64,000 nucleotides of DNA. It comes from Archivesica marissinica. Taxonomy: Eukaryota > Mollusca > Bivalvia > Venerida > Vesicomyidae. Position 1 is the first letter of the stretch. The number at the start of each line of letters is the position of its first letter. This document shows positions 45,801 through 54,271 of the stretch, piece by piece. Below the pieces are notes generated by a model. The model saw nothing but the letters and a program-made list of their open reading frames with translations, was not told the DNA's origin and searched no databases. The stretch is taken from assembly GCA_014843695.1 (NCBI GenBank), contig CM026398.1, forward strand, positions 19,251,543-19,315,542. Direction: 5' to 3'. Position numbers and translations under genes: made by a program.

Positions 45801-48800
45801 ATAGTCCACATTCACAGTTCTGTAAAGTAAATGAAATGGGACATTCCGTGAACACAATGATAACATGACTGGTCCACATTCACAGTTCTGTAAAGTAAAT
45901 GAAATGTGACATTCCGTGAACACAATGATAACATGAATGGTCCACCTTCACAGTTCTGTAAAGTAAATGAAATGGGACATTCCGTGAACACAATGATAAC
46001 ATGAATGGTCCACCTTCACAGTTCTGTAAAGTAAATGAAATGGGACATTCCGTGAACACAATGATAACATGAATGGTCCACCTTCACAGTTCTGTAAAGT
46101 AAATGAAATGGGACATTCCGTGAACACAAGGATAACATGGCTGGTCCATTCACAGTTCTGTAAAGTAAATGAAATGGGACATTCCGTGAACACAATGATA
46201 ACATGACTGGTCCACATTCACAGTTCTGTAAAGTAAATGAAATGGGACATTCCGTGAACACAAGGATAACATGGCTGGTCCATTCACAGTTCTGTAAAGT
46301 AAATGAAATGGGACATTCTGTGAACACAAGGATAACATGACTGGTCCATTCACAGTTCTGTAAAGTAAATGAAATGGGACATTCCGTGAACACAATGATA
46401 ACATGACTGGTCCACCTTCACAGTTCTGTAAAGTAAATGAAATGGGGCATTCCGTGAACACAATGATACCGTGAATGGTCCACCTTCACAGTTCTGTAAA
46501 GTAAATGAAATGGGACATTCCGTGACCACATTGATAACGTGACTGGTCCATTCACAGTTCTGTAAAATAAATGAAATGGGACATTCTGAGAACACAATGA
46601 TAACATGACTGGTCCACCTTCACCGTTCTGTAAAATAAATGAAATGGAACATTCCGTGAACACAAGGATAACATGACTGGTCCATTCACAGTTCTGTAAA
46701 GTAAATGAAATGGGGCATTCCGTGGACACAATGATAACATGAATGGTCCACATTCACAGTTCTGTAAAGTAAATGAAATGGGGCATTCCGTGAACACAAT
46801 GATAACATGACTGGTCCACATTCACAGTTCTGTAAAGTAAATGAAATGGGACATTCCTTGAACACATTAATAAAGTGTATTTTGGGTCTTGTAAATCACA
46901 ATGCTGGCTTTAGGGTATTTTCTAGGGTAACCCAGCCTTTTTGGCCCTGCCCTTTTTCCTATCAGCCATGTCTTTTAATTTTTTTATATAAGAATCAACA
47001 ATTTCACCAATTGACCACATTTACACTTTCATCCGTGCCAACGAGAGTGATTAATATAAGTTGTTAAAACTCGCAATCGTTGAAAAATAAATAAAGTTTC
47101 AGCTTTTTTTTTTGGAATTTCACAAATATGTACTACCCTCACTGCCTCTTTGATCAATCACCATAATTTAGCAAAAGTTTCTAGGGGCTAAACCCAAAAT
47201 ATCCCCTCCCGCATCTCATTGTGACTCAAAAATGCATCCTACCCCTTTTCTGACCCACCCTGCCCCTTATCCCACTCTAGAATAAAACCTATGGCTTGTA
47301 TGCAAACATAAATAAAACAAGACGCGTGCAAGAGAAATTTCAACATTCCAAAATACACTAGCTACCCATTATTTCCATTTTACATTGCTGAAGATCTAAC
47401 CACAAATGAAATTGGTTTTATATGTAAATTGTTCAACTTTATAGATTATTTATTTACAAAAATTATGAATAACTTCATAAAGTTATCACCGGGACAAATT
47501 TGCATCATAAACATATAAGAAGAATGCACCTGGGACTTTAAAGACTTACAGGCGGATCTATAGTCCAGGTAATCCAGGGATCGCAGGTACGATCCCCCGT
47601 CTGACCCTAATAAAATGAACAGTCTTTCAGATGGGACTTAAAACCGAAGTCTCGTGTCGGTGCTGTACACTGTGCACGTAAAAGAACCAGAGGAGATTCT
47701 GGAATGGGTCTCTGTCTGCATCATTGCACTATCCTCCAAATATCTAAAATGACTAATCTCTTCAGGAGGCGTCGCTCATATGGGCAACCGGTAGCGACGA
47801 TAAATAAATGTAAAACATACACACTTTACAGACTTGTACAAAGTATATAGCACTTACTCATGAGCACCTTCTGGCAGATCAAACTCAGTCAAGTGTACGA
47901 CGCTGGTATAGCTGGATGGATCTGCATCACATTTCTCCTTTCTGTCGGTGTAATTATCCGTGACGTAGCATGTCTGAAAACAATAACAGATGTCAGGGAG
48001 ACATTAAATACCGACGGATCTGTAGTCCAGTGGTTACCACGTTAGACTGGTAATCCAGGGATCACAGGTTCGATCCCCCGTCTGACCCTAATAAAATTAA
48101 CAGTCTTTCAGATGGGACATTAAACTGTCTCGTGTCGGTACTTTACACTGTGCATGTAAAAGAACCAAAGGAGATTCTGGAATGGGTCTCTGTCTGTATC
48201 ATTGCACTAACCTCCAAAAATCTAAAATGTCTAATCTCTTCAGGAGGCGTCGCTCATAAGGGCAACCGGTAGCGATGATAAATAAGCGTAAAACACACAC
48301 ACACAGAGACTTGGGAGAATTTACCCCCTGGAGCTGGTTCACTTATTTGTAGCTAAGAGTCCAAGGAGAAGTTTCATCGCATATAATATATGAGCCGCAT
48401 TACGAGAAAACCAACACAGTGCAGATAAAAACACATAAGAACAGCTCCTGCTAGAAAGATAAACTTGGTACCAAACTCTAACTTATATCATGATATACCA
48501 TTATGTTTCACAGAACCATCCTATTAAGTCACCAGACCAGGTATAAATTTCATGTTTTAGCCAGTGCAAGTTGAATAAATATCAGTGTCAATGTTTTCTT
48601 TTCTAAAACGTAATTATTTATAATATTTTATCTTAATGCTCACTTATAAGACGGAACGCCACTTTGAGTTGCATAATCTTATAGTCCAGAATGTACGGTA
48701 CTCACGACTATTGTTTATTTGGAAGTTGTGACAGCACAGTGGTAGCGTGTTAGCAGCAGGTGCTAAAGGCCCGGAGTTTGCGCTCCAGCACGATTTAATT

Positions 48801-50361
48801 TCCGCATATATAAAACAAATACTCGTTATTTAAAAGAATAAATAACATATTTAATTCTCGTTTATAGAAATCGATATATGCGTACATGTACATTACTAAC
48901 TAAATCCTAGTTGTAGTTCATATCATGTATGTATTTATCATCGATAATCATGTATTATTCTTGTAAATATTTGTAAATAAATGAGTAAATAAATATAAAA
49001 AAAAATTAATTTCTACATGCCTCTTCTCTCTCCTTCGTGGCGATGGATTCAATCAGGAATGAGGTCTCGAGAGTGATTAATATAAGTTGTAAGAGCTTGT
49101 TTAACTAAAATCAATTTGTATAAACTACTGTTTATTTGACATACCTGTTCACAGATGTACCGGACCAGTAGTTTTTCTACGGGTGAGAGGAACTGGTATC
49201 TATTCTCCAACAATGATATATACATTGAATCTTGGATCTTTGTCCCGCCGTATGCCTGCCGTGACACGCCCCCTTCTATTAACAATCCTGAAATAAACAG
49301 ATCGCCATAATAGACTATACATAGACGTACAAAATGTATGAAATAATACAAACTTTTATGAAGTGGTTGTTATACTGCTGTAAATGGTGTTGTCAGATGG
49401 TAGAAGTCATGATAGCGCAGTGGTAGCGCGTTCGCTTCAGGTGCGAAAGGTCCGGAGTTCGAGCCCAGCTGTAGCCATTACGAGTGTGCCATTAGGCAAG
49501 ACACTTAAATCTACATTGCCTCATCTCTCTCCCTCGTGGCGATGGATTCCATCAAGAATGAGGTCTCAAGAGTGATAGAAGTTGTAAGAACTTGTTTCGC
49601 AATCGAGCTAAAATAAATGGTATAAACTAAACTAGAACACAAGAGGTAAGAGTGACTGTTGTACACATAATCACATGCTGCACTTGCACCTAGCATATTA
49701 GATCAGAATGGATATTCCCTTACACAACTTGCACGTGCAACTTGTACTAAGAATCACACCTTGCCATTGTACATGCTGTTTGCCCAATAGCATGTTAGCT
49801 TTTCTATGTGTAACGTTTCCAATGAAAGAGTTGAGCAACGCACATTTCAAGTGTAACTTGTCTATTAGAATGAGCGACTAAGCAATACACCTTGCAGGGT
49901 TCCCTCTGTCTGAATGTTTGTCTGCGCCACTTCTGTCGCCAATTGAAAAACACTGGAGCCAATTAAAAAATATTGGAGCCAACTAAGAGCCATATAGTTC
50001 ACAAATAAATATTTGAAGCCATGTGTTTGACAAAACATGTGCCAAAAAAAAAACAACATTAAATTAAAAAAAAGTTGCACCAAATATTGTTTTCGCCATT
50101 GGCGACCGACAGCGGGAACCCTGCCTTGCACGTGCAACTGGTCTATCAGAATGGAGTGTTCTACTAACCATCATATATAGGGAGGATCTCCAGGCGTTGT
50201 CCTATATCTACTATAATGCCGGACATGGAGTTGTACGAATACAGTGCGAGTAGAGCCTGTTGCACCATACACACACCGCGCACGTGCAACTGGTCCACCA
50301 ATATACGCATCAAACCTTCCCGTAGCTTGTCTCCAAGGTTCTGCGGAGTGCTCAACATCAC
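39726..50361 (-). CDS. Gene 2: divergent actin-related protein, C-terminal six exons (spliced)
   Basis: Minus-strand exons 50361-50169, 49287-49145, 47973-47858, 45819-45673, 42306-42207 and 39872-39726 join in frame (phases 1,0,2,2,0) to 846 nt, 281 residues and a TGA stop. By eye the product follows actin from about residue 100 to the end. VMLSTPQN matches the VLLTEAPLNP region. VQQALLALY matches IQAVLSLY and keeps the Gln equivalent to actin Gln137. MSGIIVDIG, then LPIYDG, matches TGIVMDSG...PIYEG. EQTCYVTDN matches EKLCYVALD. SPEGFF matches CPEALF. CLSGGVTTIPGFAERLQEEL matches [29 protein letters not shown] matches KYSVWIGG. The second phosphate loop GDGVTH is not conserved, so ATP hydrolysis is doubtful. 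The end is WGTG, not actin's KCF. The first third lies beyond 50.4 kb and was not found in the window. Confidence 0.88.
40197..40565. repeat. Dispersed 300-bp repeat, copy 2
   Basis: It is similar to copy 1 with two insertions (around 40226 and 40477). It lies in the last intron of gene 2. Confidence 0.75.
40593..40831. mobile_element. TTAA MITE, family E
   Basis: It starts ttaaccctttcaacacca and ends ttggtgttgaatgggttaa. The hairpin is ggctcgtcacgagcc. Confidence 0.8.
40927..41300 (-). mobile_element. Family-D SINE tail split by a hAT-like MITE
   Basis: The tail complement (tacaacgattgcgaagcaag) is interrupted at cttata and resumes with ttaatcactctcgttgg after 41273. Confidence 0.65.
40976..41273. 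mobile_element. hAT-like MITE with 6-bp duplication
   Basis: It starts cagggttcattctagg and ends aaactgatccctg. The ends CAGGGNTCA are inverted. The sequence cttata flanks both sides (40970-40975 and 41274-41279). Confidence 0.75.
41540..41632 (+). repeat. About 47-bp direct duplication
   Basis: There are two copies of gaccttggaattgggtcaag followed by gttaacatatatatttaaatgca. Confidence 0.8.
41800..42040 (+). repeat. 31-bp tandem array
   Basis: There are about seven copies of gatgaagatggtgtggtcaa followed by gtgttttttgt in the gene 2 intron. Confidence 0.88.
42207..42306 (-). CDS. Gene 2 exon (actin adenine-binding SGG loop)
   Basis: The minus-strand acceptor is acttttgacttcag and the donor is GTGGAG|gtaagt. 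It has 100 nt, phase 2 to 0. It encodes SVCLSGGVTTIPGFAERLQE and then ELRKLAPPAAIVE. This is the most conserved part, matching actin's [20 protein letters not shown], including the SGG nucleotide contact. Confidence 0.92.
42362..45045 (+). repeat. 21-bp array, 2.7 kb, with higher-order structure
   Basis: There are about 125 copies of aagggagacaaacatagtat plus one base. On the gene 2 sense strand it is pyrimidine rich (tttgtctccctt). A variant junction, agacaaacagtataaaggga, recurs near 43386, 43594, 44012, 44346 and 44554, at spacings of 208, 418, 334 and 208. Long minus-strand frames (up to 269 codons) come only from the unit being 3 x 7 bases. Confidence 0.93.
45046..45420 (+). repeat. 20-bp tandem array
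   Basis: There are about 17 copies of gataatgtaaaatagtaaga. It directly follows the 21-bp array within the same intron. Confidence 0.9.
45424..45654 (+). mobile_element. Family-B SINE, full length
   Basis: It has head tggaagtcgtgatagcacag, B box gaattcaagctcc, body and tail. It is antisense to gene 2 and ends 18 bases before the exon 45673-45819. Confidence 0.85.
45673..45819 (-). CDS. Gene 2 exon (actin ~251-298 region) next to a repeat-copied acceptor
   Basis: The minus-strand acceptor is atttactttacag and the donor is TGTATAG|gtgtgt. It has 147 nt, phase 2 to 2. It encodes TVNVDYSCFKSPEGFFNTAM and then KNIQRQIYSAIQQCPMDARK, aligned with actin CPEALFQPSFLG and IMKCDVDIRKDLY. The acceptor and first roughly 20 exon bases are also part of the 65-68-bp array at 45820-46860. 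Confidence 0.88.
45820..46860 (-). repeat. 65-68-bp array copying the gene 2 splice acceptor
   Basis: There are about 15 units. On the minus strand each reads ...tttcatttactttacagAAC then TGTGAATGTGGAC, or a 3-base-shorter TGTGAATGGAC form. This is the same acceptor and exon start as the real exon at 45819. Between acceptors lies catgttatcattgtgttcac and ggaatgtccc. Acceptor copies begin near 45893, 45957, 46025 and so on to 46830. Confidence 0.93.
46861..47100 (+). mobile_element. SINE tail fragment and unremarkable intron
   Basis: At about 47040-47096 the shared B/D tail occurs (gagagtgattaatataagtt, gcaatcgttgaaaaataaat). The rest has no feature I recognise. Confidence 0.45.
47551..47812 (+). 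mobile_element. Family-C SINE
   Basis: The head is shortened (gcggatctatagtccaggta), the B box is ggtacgatccccc, and body and tail are complete to gcgacgataaataaatg. Confidence 0.82.
47858..47973 (-). CDS. Gene 2 exon (actin ~217-250 region)
   Basis: The minus-strand acceptor is cattgtttt cag after ACATGC, and the donor is CATGA|gtaagt. It has 116 nt, phase 0 to 2. It begins TCYVTDNYTDRKEKCDADPS, aligned with actin CYVALDFEQEM, and ends with a FDLPEGAHE segment aligned with YELPDGQVI. Confidence 0.85.
48011..48292 (+). mobile_element. Family-C SINE, full length
   Basis: It has head cggatctgtagtccagtggt, B box ggttcgatccccc, and complete body and tail. It lies about 40 bases upstream (gene sense) of exon 47858-47973's acceptor. 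Confidence 0.87.
48480..48702. mobile_element. Family-G element, partial
   Basis: Blocks such as ttcttttctaaaacgtaatt and cacttataagacgg plus gccactttgagttgcataat match the element at 26341-26935. Confidence 0.5.
48720..49128 (+). mobile_element. Family-B SINE interrupted by about 220 bp
   Basis: The head ggaagttgtgacagcacagt to gcgctccagca is followed by unrelated AT-rich sequence (48792-49010). The body and tail then resume at tgcctcttctctctccttcg. Confidence 0.7.
49145..49287 (-). CDS. Gene 2 exon (actin ~169-216 region)
   Basis: The minus-strand acceptor is tgtttatttcag and the donor is GAACAG|gtatgt. It has 143 nt, phase 1 to 0. It encodes LLIEGGVSRQAYGGTKIQDS and continues to YQFLSPVEKLLVRYICEQ, matching actin's [20 protein letters not shown] and the following EREIVRDIKEKL. 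Confidence 0.85.
49402..49634 (+). mobile_element. Family-B SINE, full length
   Basis: It has head agaagtcatgatagcgcagt, B box gagttcgagccc, body and tail gctaaaataaatggtataaa. It lies 114 bases upstream (gene sense) of the exon 49145-49287 acceptor. Confidence 0.87.
50169..50361 (-). CDS. Gene 2 exon (actin subdomain region ~100-168)
   Basis: On the minus strand the acceptor is attccttcttcag and the donor is TATGATG|gttagt. It has 193 nt, phase 0 to 1. It carries the region aligned with actin Gln137 (VQQALLALYS) and the degenerate phosphate-2 loop (IIVDIGQRLEILPIYDG). Confidence 0.85.
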
Positions 50362-50448
50362 CTGAAGAAGGAATTATACATGGTCAGGTCTCAATTACAG
50401 TGGAACCACTTTAAACTAGAGACAATATAATGAATCAAGTACTCGAGT

Positions 50449-50688
50449 GGAAGTCGTGATAGCGCAGTGGATGCGCGTTCACTTCAGGTGCGAAAGGTCT
50501 AGAGTTTGAGCCCCGCTGGAGCCATTATGATTGTGCCCTTAGGCAACAAGGCATTTAAATTCCACATTGCCTCTTCTCTCTCTCCTTCATGGCGATGGAT
50601 TCCATCAGGAATGAGGTCTCGAGAGTGATTAATATAAGTTGAAAGAACTTCATTTCGCAATCGAGCTAAAATAAGTTTGTATAAACCA
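50449..50688 (+). mobile_element. Family-B SINE inserted in a 34-bp unit
   Basis: It has head ggaagtcgtgatagcgcagt, B box gagtttgagcccc, body and tail. It separates gtactcgagtgg (left) from aacattatcca (right), which are contiguous in the 34-bp array at 50735-51455. Confidence 0.85.
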
Positions 50689-50734
50689 ACATTATCCAAT
50701 AATATATATAGTATATATATAATAATATAGTAAC

Positions 50735-51455
50735 AGTACTCGAGTGGTAACATTATCCAAATAGTAACAGTACTCGAGTGGTAACATTATCCAAATAGTA
50801 ACAGTACTCGAGTGGTAACATTATCCAAATAGTAACAGTACTCGAGTGGTAACATTATCCAAATAGTAACAGTACTCGAGTGGTAACATTATCCAAATAG
50901 TAACAGTACTCCAGTGGTAACATTATCCAAATAGTAACAGTATTCGAGTGGTGACATTATCCAAATAGTAACAGTATTCGAGTGGTGACATTATCCAAAT
51001 AGTAACAGTACTCGAGTGGTGACATTATCCAAATAGTAACAGTACTCAAGTGGTAACATTATTTAAGTAGTAACAGTACTCGAGTGGTGACATTATCCAA
51101 ATAGTAACAGTACTCGAGTGGTAACATTATTTAAGTAGTAACAGTACTCGAGTGGTAACATTATCCAAATAGTAACAGTACTCGAGTGGTAACATTATCC
51201 AAATAGTAACAGTACTCGAGTGGTAACATTATCCAAATAGTAACAGTACTCGAGTGGTAACATTATCCAAATAGTAACAGTACTCGAGTGGTAACATTAT
51301 CCAAATAGTAACAGTACTCGAGTGGTGACATTATCCAAATAGTAACAGTACTCGAGTGGTAACATTATCCAAATAGTAACAGTACTCGAGTGGTGACATT
51401 ATCCAAATAGTAACAGTACTCAAGTGGTAACATTATCCAAATAGTAACAGTAATG
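50735..51455 (+). repeat. 34-bp tandem array
   Basis: There are about 21 copies of aacattatccaaatagtaac followed by agtactcgagtggt. It ends directly at the truncated 5' edge of the LINE. Confidence 0.92.
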
Positions 51456-52119
51456 ACAATGTATATTGCCATGGAATTTCTGGTGCCACAATCGACAACG
51501 TCCTGGACCAGATAAAGATTTTCGACTTGACAGCTTTCTCGGCAGTTGTCATCTCAGTCGGAGGAAATAACATTGCCAACGGTTCCAATGTGGAGTATGT
51601 CGAAGAAAAGTATGATCAGCTCATTTCGTACATTAAACAGATCAACCCAGGCTGCGAGATTGTGTTGTGTAGTGTTTGTCCACGGCGTGATTGTGATGCG
51701 TCAGATGTAAACGAAGTGATTACTAGTTTAGCCAAACACTACGATGTTGTTTTGGTGAATATGGATAGATACTTCCTTGGAAATGATCAAACCCCAACAA
51801 TTCGCACTTCAGCCAGGACCATATTCATTTGTCAAAATCTGGGATCCGCAGATATCTTGATGCCTTGCAGAAATCGACTACCTTGCGTATTGTGAAAAGC
51901 TTTGACACATGTGTATTTGGATATAGGAATGCATCAACAGGATATCCAAATAGATCTTTGAACCCACATTTTGCACCGAAAACAAGATACAATAAGTGCA
52001 ACAAATGTGGTGAAACCAATCACTCTACTTTCGAATGCAGACACCCAGATAAGATACAGTGCCATGAATGTGGATTTCTCGGGCACAAGCGGGCGAACTG
52101 CCCAAACAGATATCAATAG
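51456..52119 (+). pseudogene. LINE ORF1 remnant: SGNH-esterase-like domain plus two CCHC knuckles
   Basis: Translation gives YCHGISGATIDNV, then VVISVGGNNIANG (the G-x-N block of SGNH hydrolases). In another frame DHIHLSKSGIRRYL follows, which fits the D-x-x-H block, so a frameshift lies at about 51790-51825. Two zinc knuckles follow: CNKCGETNHSTFEC and CHECGFLGHKRANC. The catalytic Ser block is missing with the truncated 5' end. It ends at TAG 52117-52119. Confidence 0.8.
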
Positions 52120-52185
52120 GACACGGGCAATGAGGCCAGCTCTTTTAATATTTATTCTATATTAGAAGATGTCTGCCAAGAATGT

Positions 52186-52750
52186 ATGCTTTTAATCTGC
52201 CAATGTACCAATAATGACCGTTTGCACACACAACATGCACAACCTATCAGTTCTATAGACAGTAGTAATAAGCCACACCCTCCTATTGACACAAACTTGA
52301 ACGAATGTGTAAATGTTACATCATCTCATGAAATTAAGAATGTCAGCCCACCTTCCAGTATGGATTATCATGATGTTAACTTTATTTCGCAAGAAACTTA
52401 TGCACATACTGATAGCAATATTGCTGGCCCATCTGTACGCCGTGTTCACTCATGTATAGATAACAATTCACCGGATACATGTATGTTAAATTTAGGTTTA
52501 AGAACCAAAGGGTTGAATATTGGTCATATGAATATACAGGGACTGAGTGGCAAAATTGACCAACTTAATATTATGTTAAAATCAAATCTTGTACACATAA
52601 TGAGTATAAGTGAAACAAAATTGCATGATCTACATCCGGATTCGGTTTTTGAAATTGAAGGATATCAAACACCACTTTTTAGGAGAGATAGAAAAGAAAA
52701 TGGAGGAGGGGGTCTTGTTGTCTTTGTTAAAAATGGGTTATCTTGTAATC
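52186..52750 (+). pseudogene. LINE ORF2, endonuclease N-terminal part
   Basis: After a polar leader the endonuclease begins with GLNIGHMNIQGLSGKIDQLN, followed by SISETKLHD (catalytic Glu) and GGGGLVVFVKNGLSCNR. The frame is then cut by a SINE at 52752. The same reading frame resumes at about 53080 because the insertion plus duplication is 330 bases. Confidence 0.85.
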
Positions 52751-52751
52751 G

Positions 52752-53070
52752 GGTATGTATGTTATATTTCGGGTTTTTTAAGGGCCTGCATCAGCACCAT
52801 TTTGGGTTATTCGCCGGGGACGGCAGTCAGGTTACTTACACAAACCATTTTTCCCGGGGCAGGCCTCCAGCGGGGTTGTTGTTTTACCAGTAACCTTTGG
52901 TGTGGCACCCAACCTCCGTAAGGAAACTTTGCCAAAAACTTTTTCATTTAATTAAAATGAGGACCACGGCCTGCGCGGGGCCTTCGGAAAAAACCCGTGA
53001 CCATCAGTGATGATAGGTTACAGTGGTATACAAGTCAGCGACCTTAACCACTCGACCACGGAGGCGGACC
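52752..53070 (-). mobile_element. Family-A SINE inserted antisense in LINE ORF2
   Basis: On the minus strand the head (gtccgcctccgtggtcgagt) starts at 53070, and the tail complement (atgttatatttcgggttttt) is at left. The target duplication tcttgtaatcg is at 52741-52751 and 53071-53081. The body 52810-52990 differs from other copies mainly at homopolymers, which suggests poor base quality. Confidence 0.88.
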
Positions 53071-53079
53071 TCTTGTAAT

Positions 53080-54060
53080 CGTAGAAAAGATCTGGAACCT
53101 GATAGTATAGAATGTATTTGGGTAGAAGTAAAACCTAAAAGCGCAAAATCCTTTCTAGTTGGCAACATTTATAGGCCCCCAAATTCCTCAGTTCAATGGA
53201 AAGAACTTTTTGAAGACTGTATGGAGAATGTTTTAATGGAGGAAAAAGAAATATACATGTTAGGTGACTTTAACAGAGATCTATTTTCGAAACATATTAG
53301 CATGTCCTGGTTAGACTATATGGTAGATTTTGGTGTAAATCAATTGGTTACAGAAGCTACCAGGGTAACGCTAACATCCAATACTCTTATTGACCATATC
53401 TACAGTAACTGCCCAGATAATGTTGTATGTGTTAATGTGCCACAGATAGGAATGAGTGATCACTACCCAGTATTTTTTACACGGAAAGTCTGTGCACGAG
53501 CACCAACGTCTATGCATCAGACTATTACCTATAGATCCTTCAAAGATTTTAATGAGACCAGTTTTCTTAGAGATCTTTCATCTGTACCATGGAATATTGT
53601 TAGAATTTTTGACGATCCAAACGAAATGATAGACACCTGGTCAACTTTATTTTTGGAAGTTGTAAATAAGCATGTTCCATTAAAACAACAGCGAGTTAAG
53701 CGTAAAAACCAGCCTCAGTGGCTAACACCCGAAATTTTGGAGGCCATAAAAACAAGGGACAAATTTAAATCTGATCGTAATAACCCTCAATATAAGATAT
53801 GGCGAAATAAAGTAACTGAACTATGCAGGCAAGCCAAAAAAGTGCAATATGAAGAATATGTTGATAAGAATAAAGAAAATCCAAGTAGTATTTACAAATT
53901 ATTTCAAGAAGTAGGTGCAGGTAAAGGTAAGCGGAAGCAAGCAACAATTTCTTCTTTACAATCTGGTAACAAAATCATTGATGACTTTGATGGCATTGCA
54001 AATACATTTAATAATTTCTTTGTTACTGTCGCCGAAGGGGAAAAAAAAAAAAACAAAAAA
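53080..54060 (+). pseudogene. LINE ORF2, endonuclease C-terminal part and linker
   Basis: It reads LVGNIYRPPNSS, then MLGDFNRDL (the GDFN block), TLIDHIYSN and MSDHYPVFF (the SDH block), all endonuclease landmarks. A Lys/Arg-rich linker follows with WLTPEILEAIKTRDKF and an FNNFFVTVAE motif that precedes the reverse transcriptase in this LINE group. The frame ends in a run of A near 54040. Confidence 0.88.
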
Positions 54061-54270
54061 AACTTTAAAGAACAATTGCTACTTTCCATCTTCAATGTAA
54101 TTGAAAAAACATTAAAAAAAGTTTATTGCGGGGGGGGGGGGGGGGGGGGGGGAAAAAGTAAGCTGCCAGGAGAAAGAGGAAATAGAATATACATTTTCAA
54201 TAACCTGGGGTAAAATTCGGGGAAAAAAAAAGAAAAAAAAAAAAAAAAAAGAAAAAAAAGAAGAGGGGGA
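54040..54270. other. Homopolymer-rich, probably erroneous sequence
   Basis: Runs of A, a run of 25 or more G (54130-54152) and long A/G tracts replace the short linker expected between the endonuclease and reverse transcriptase. No related LINE would need this. It looks like a low-quality consensus. Confidence 0.6.
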
Positions 54271-54271
54271 A

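Noticed and set aside
45645..46821. Minus-strand frames with ECPISFTLQNCE repeats
   Set aside because: These are the acceptor-copying array read in frames other than that of the gene 2 exon.
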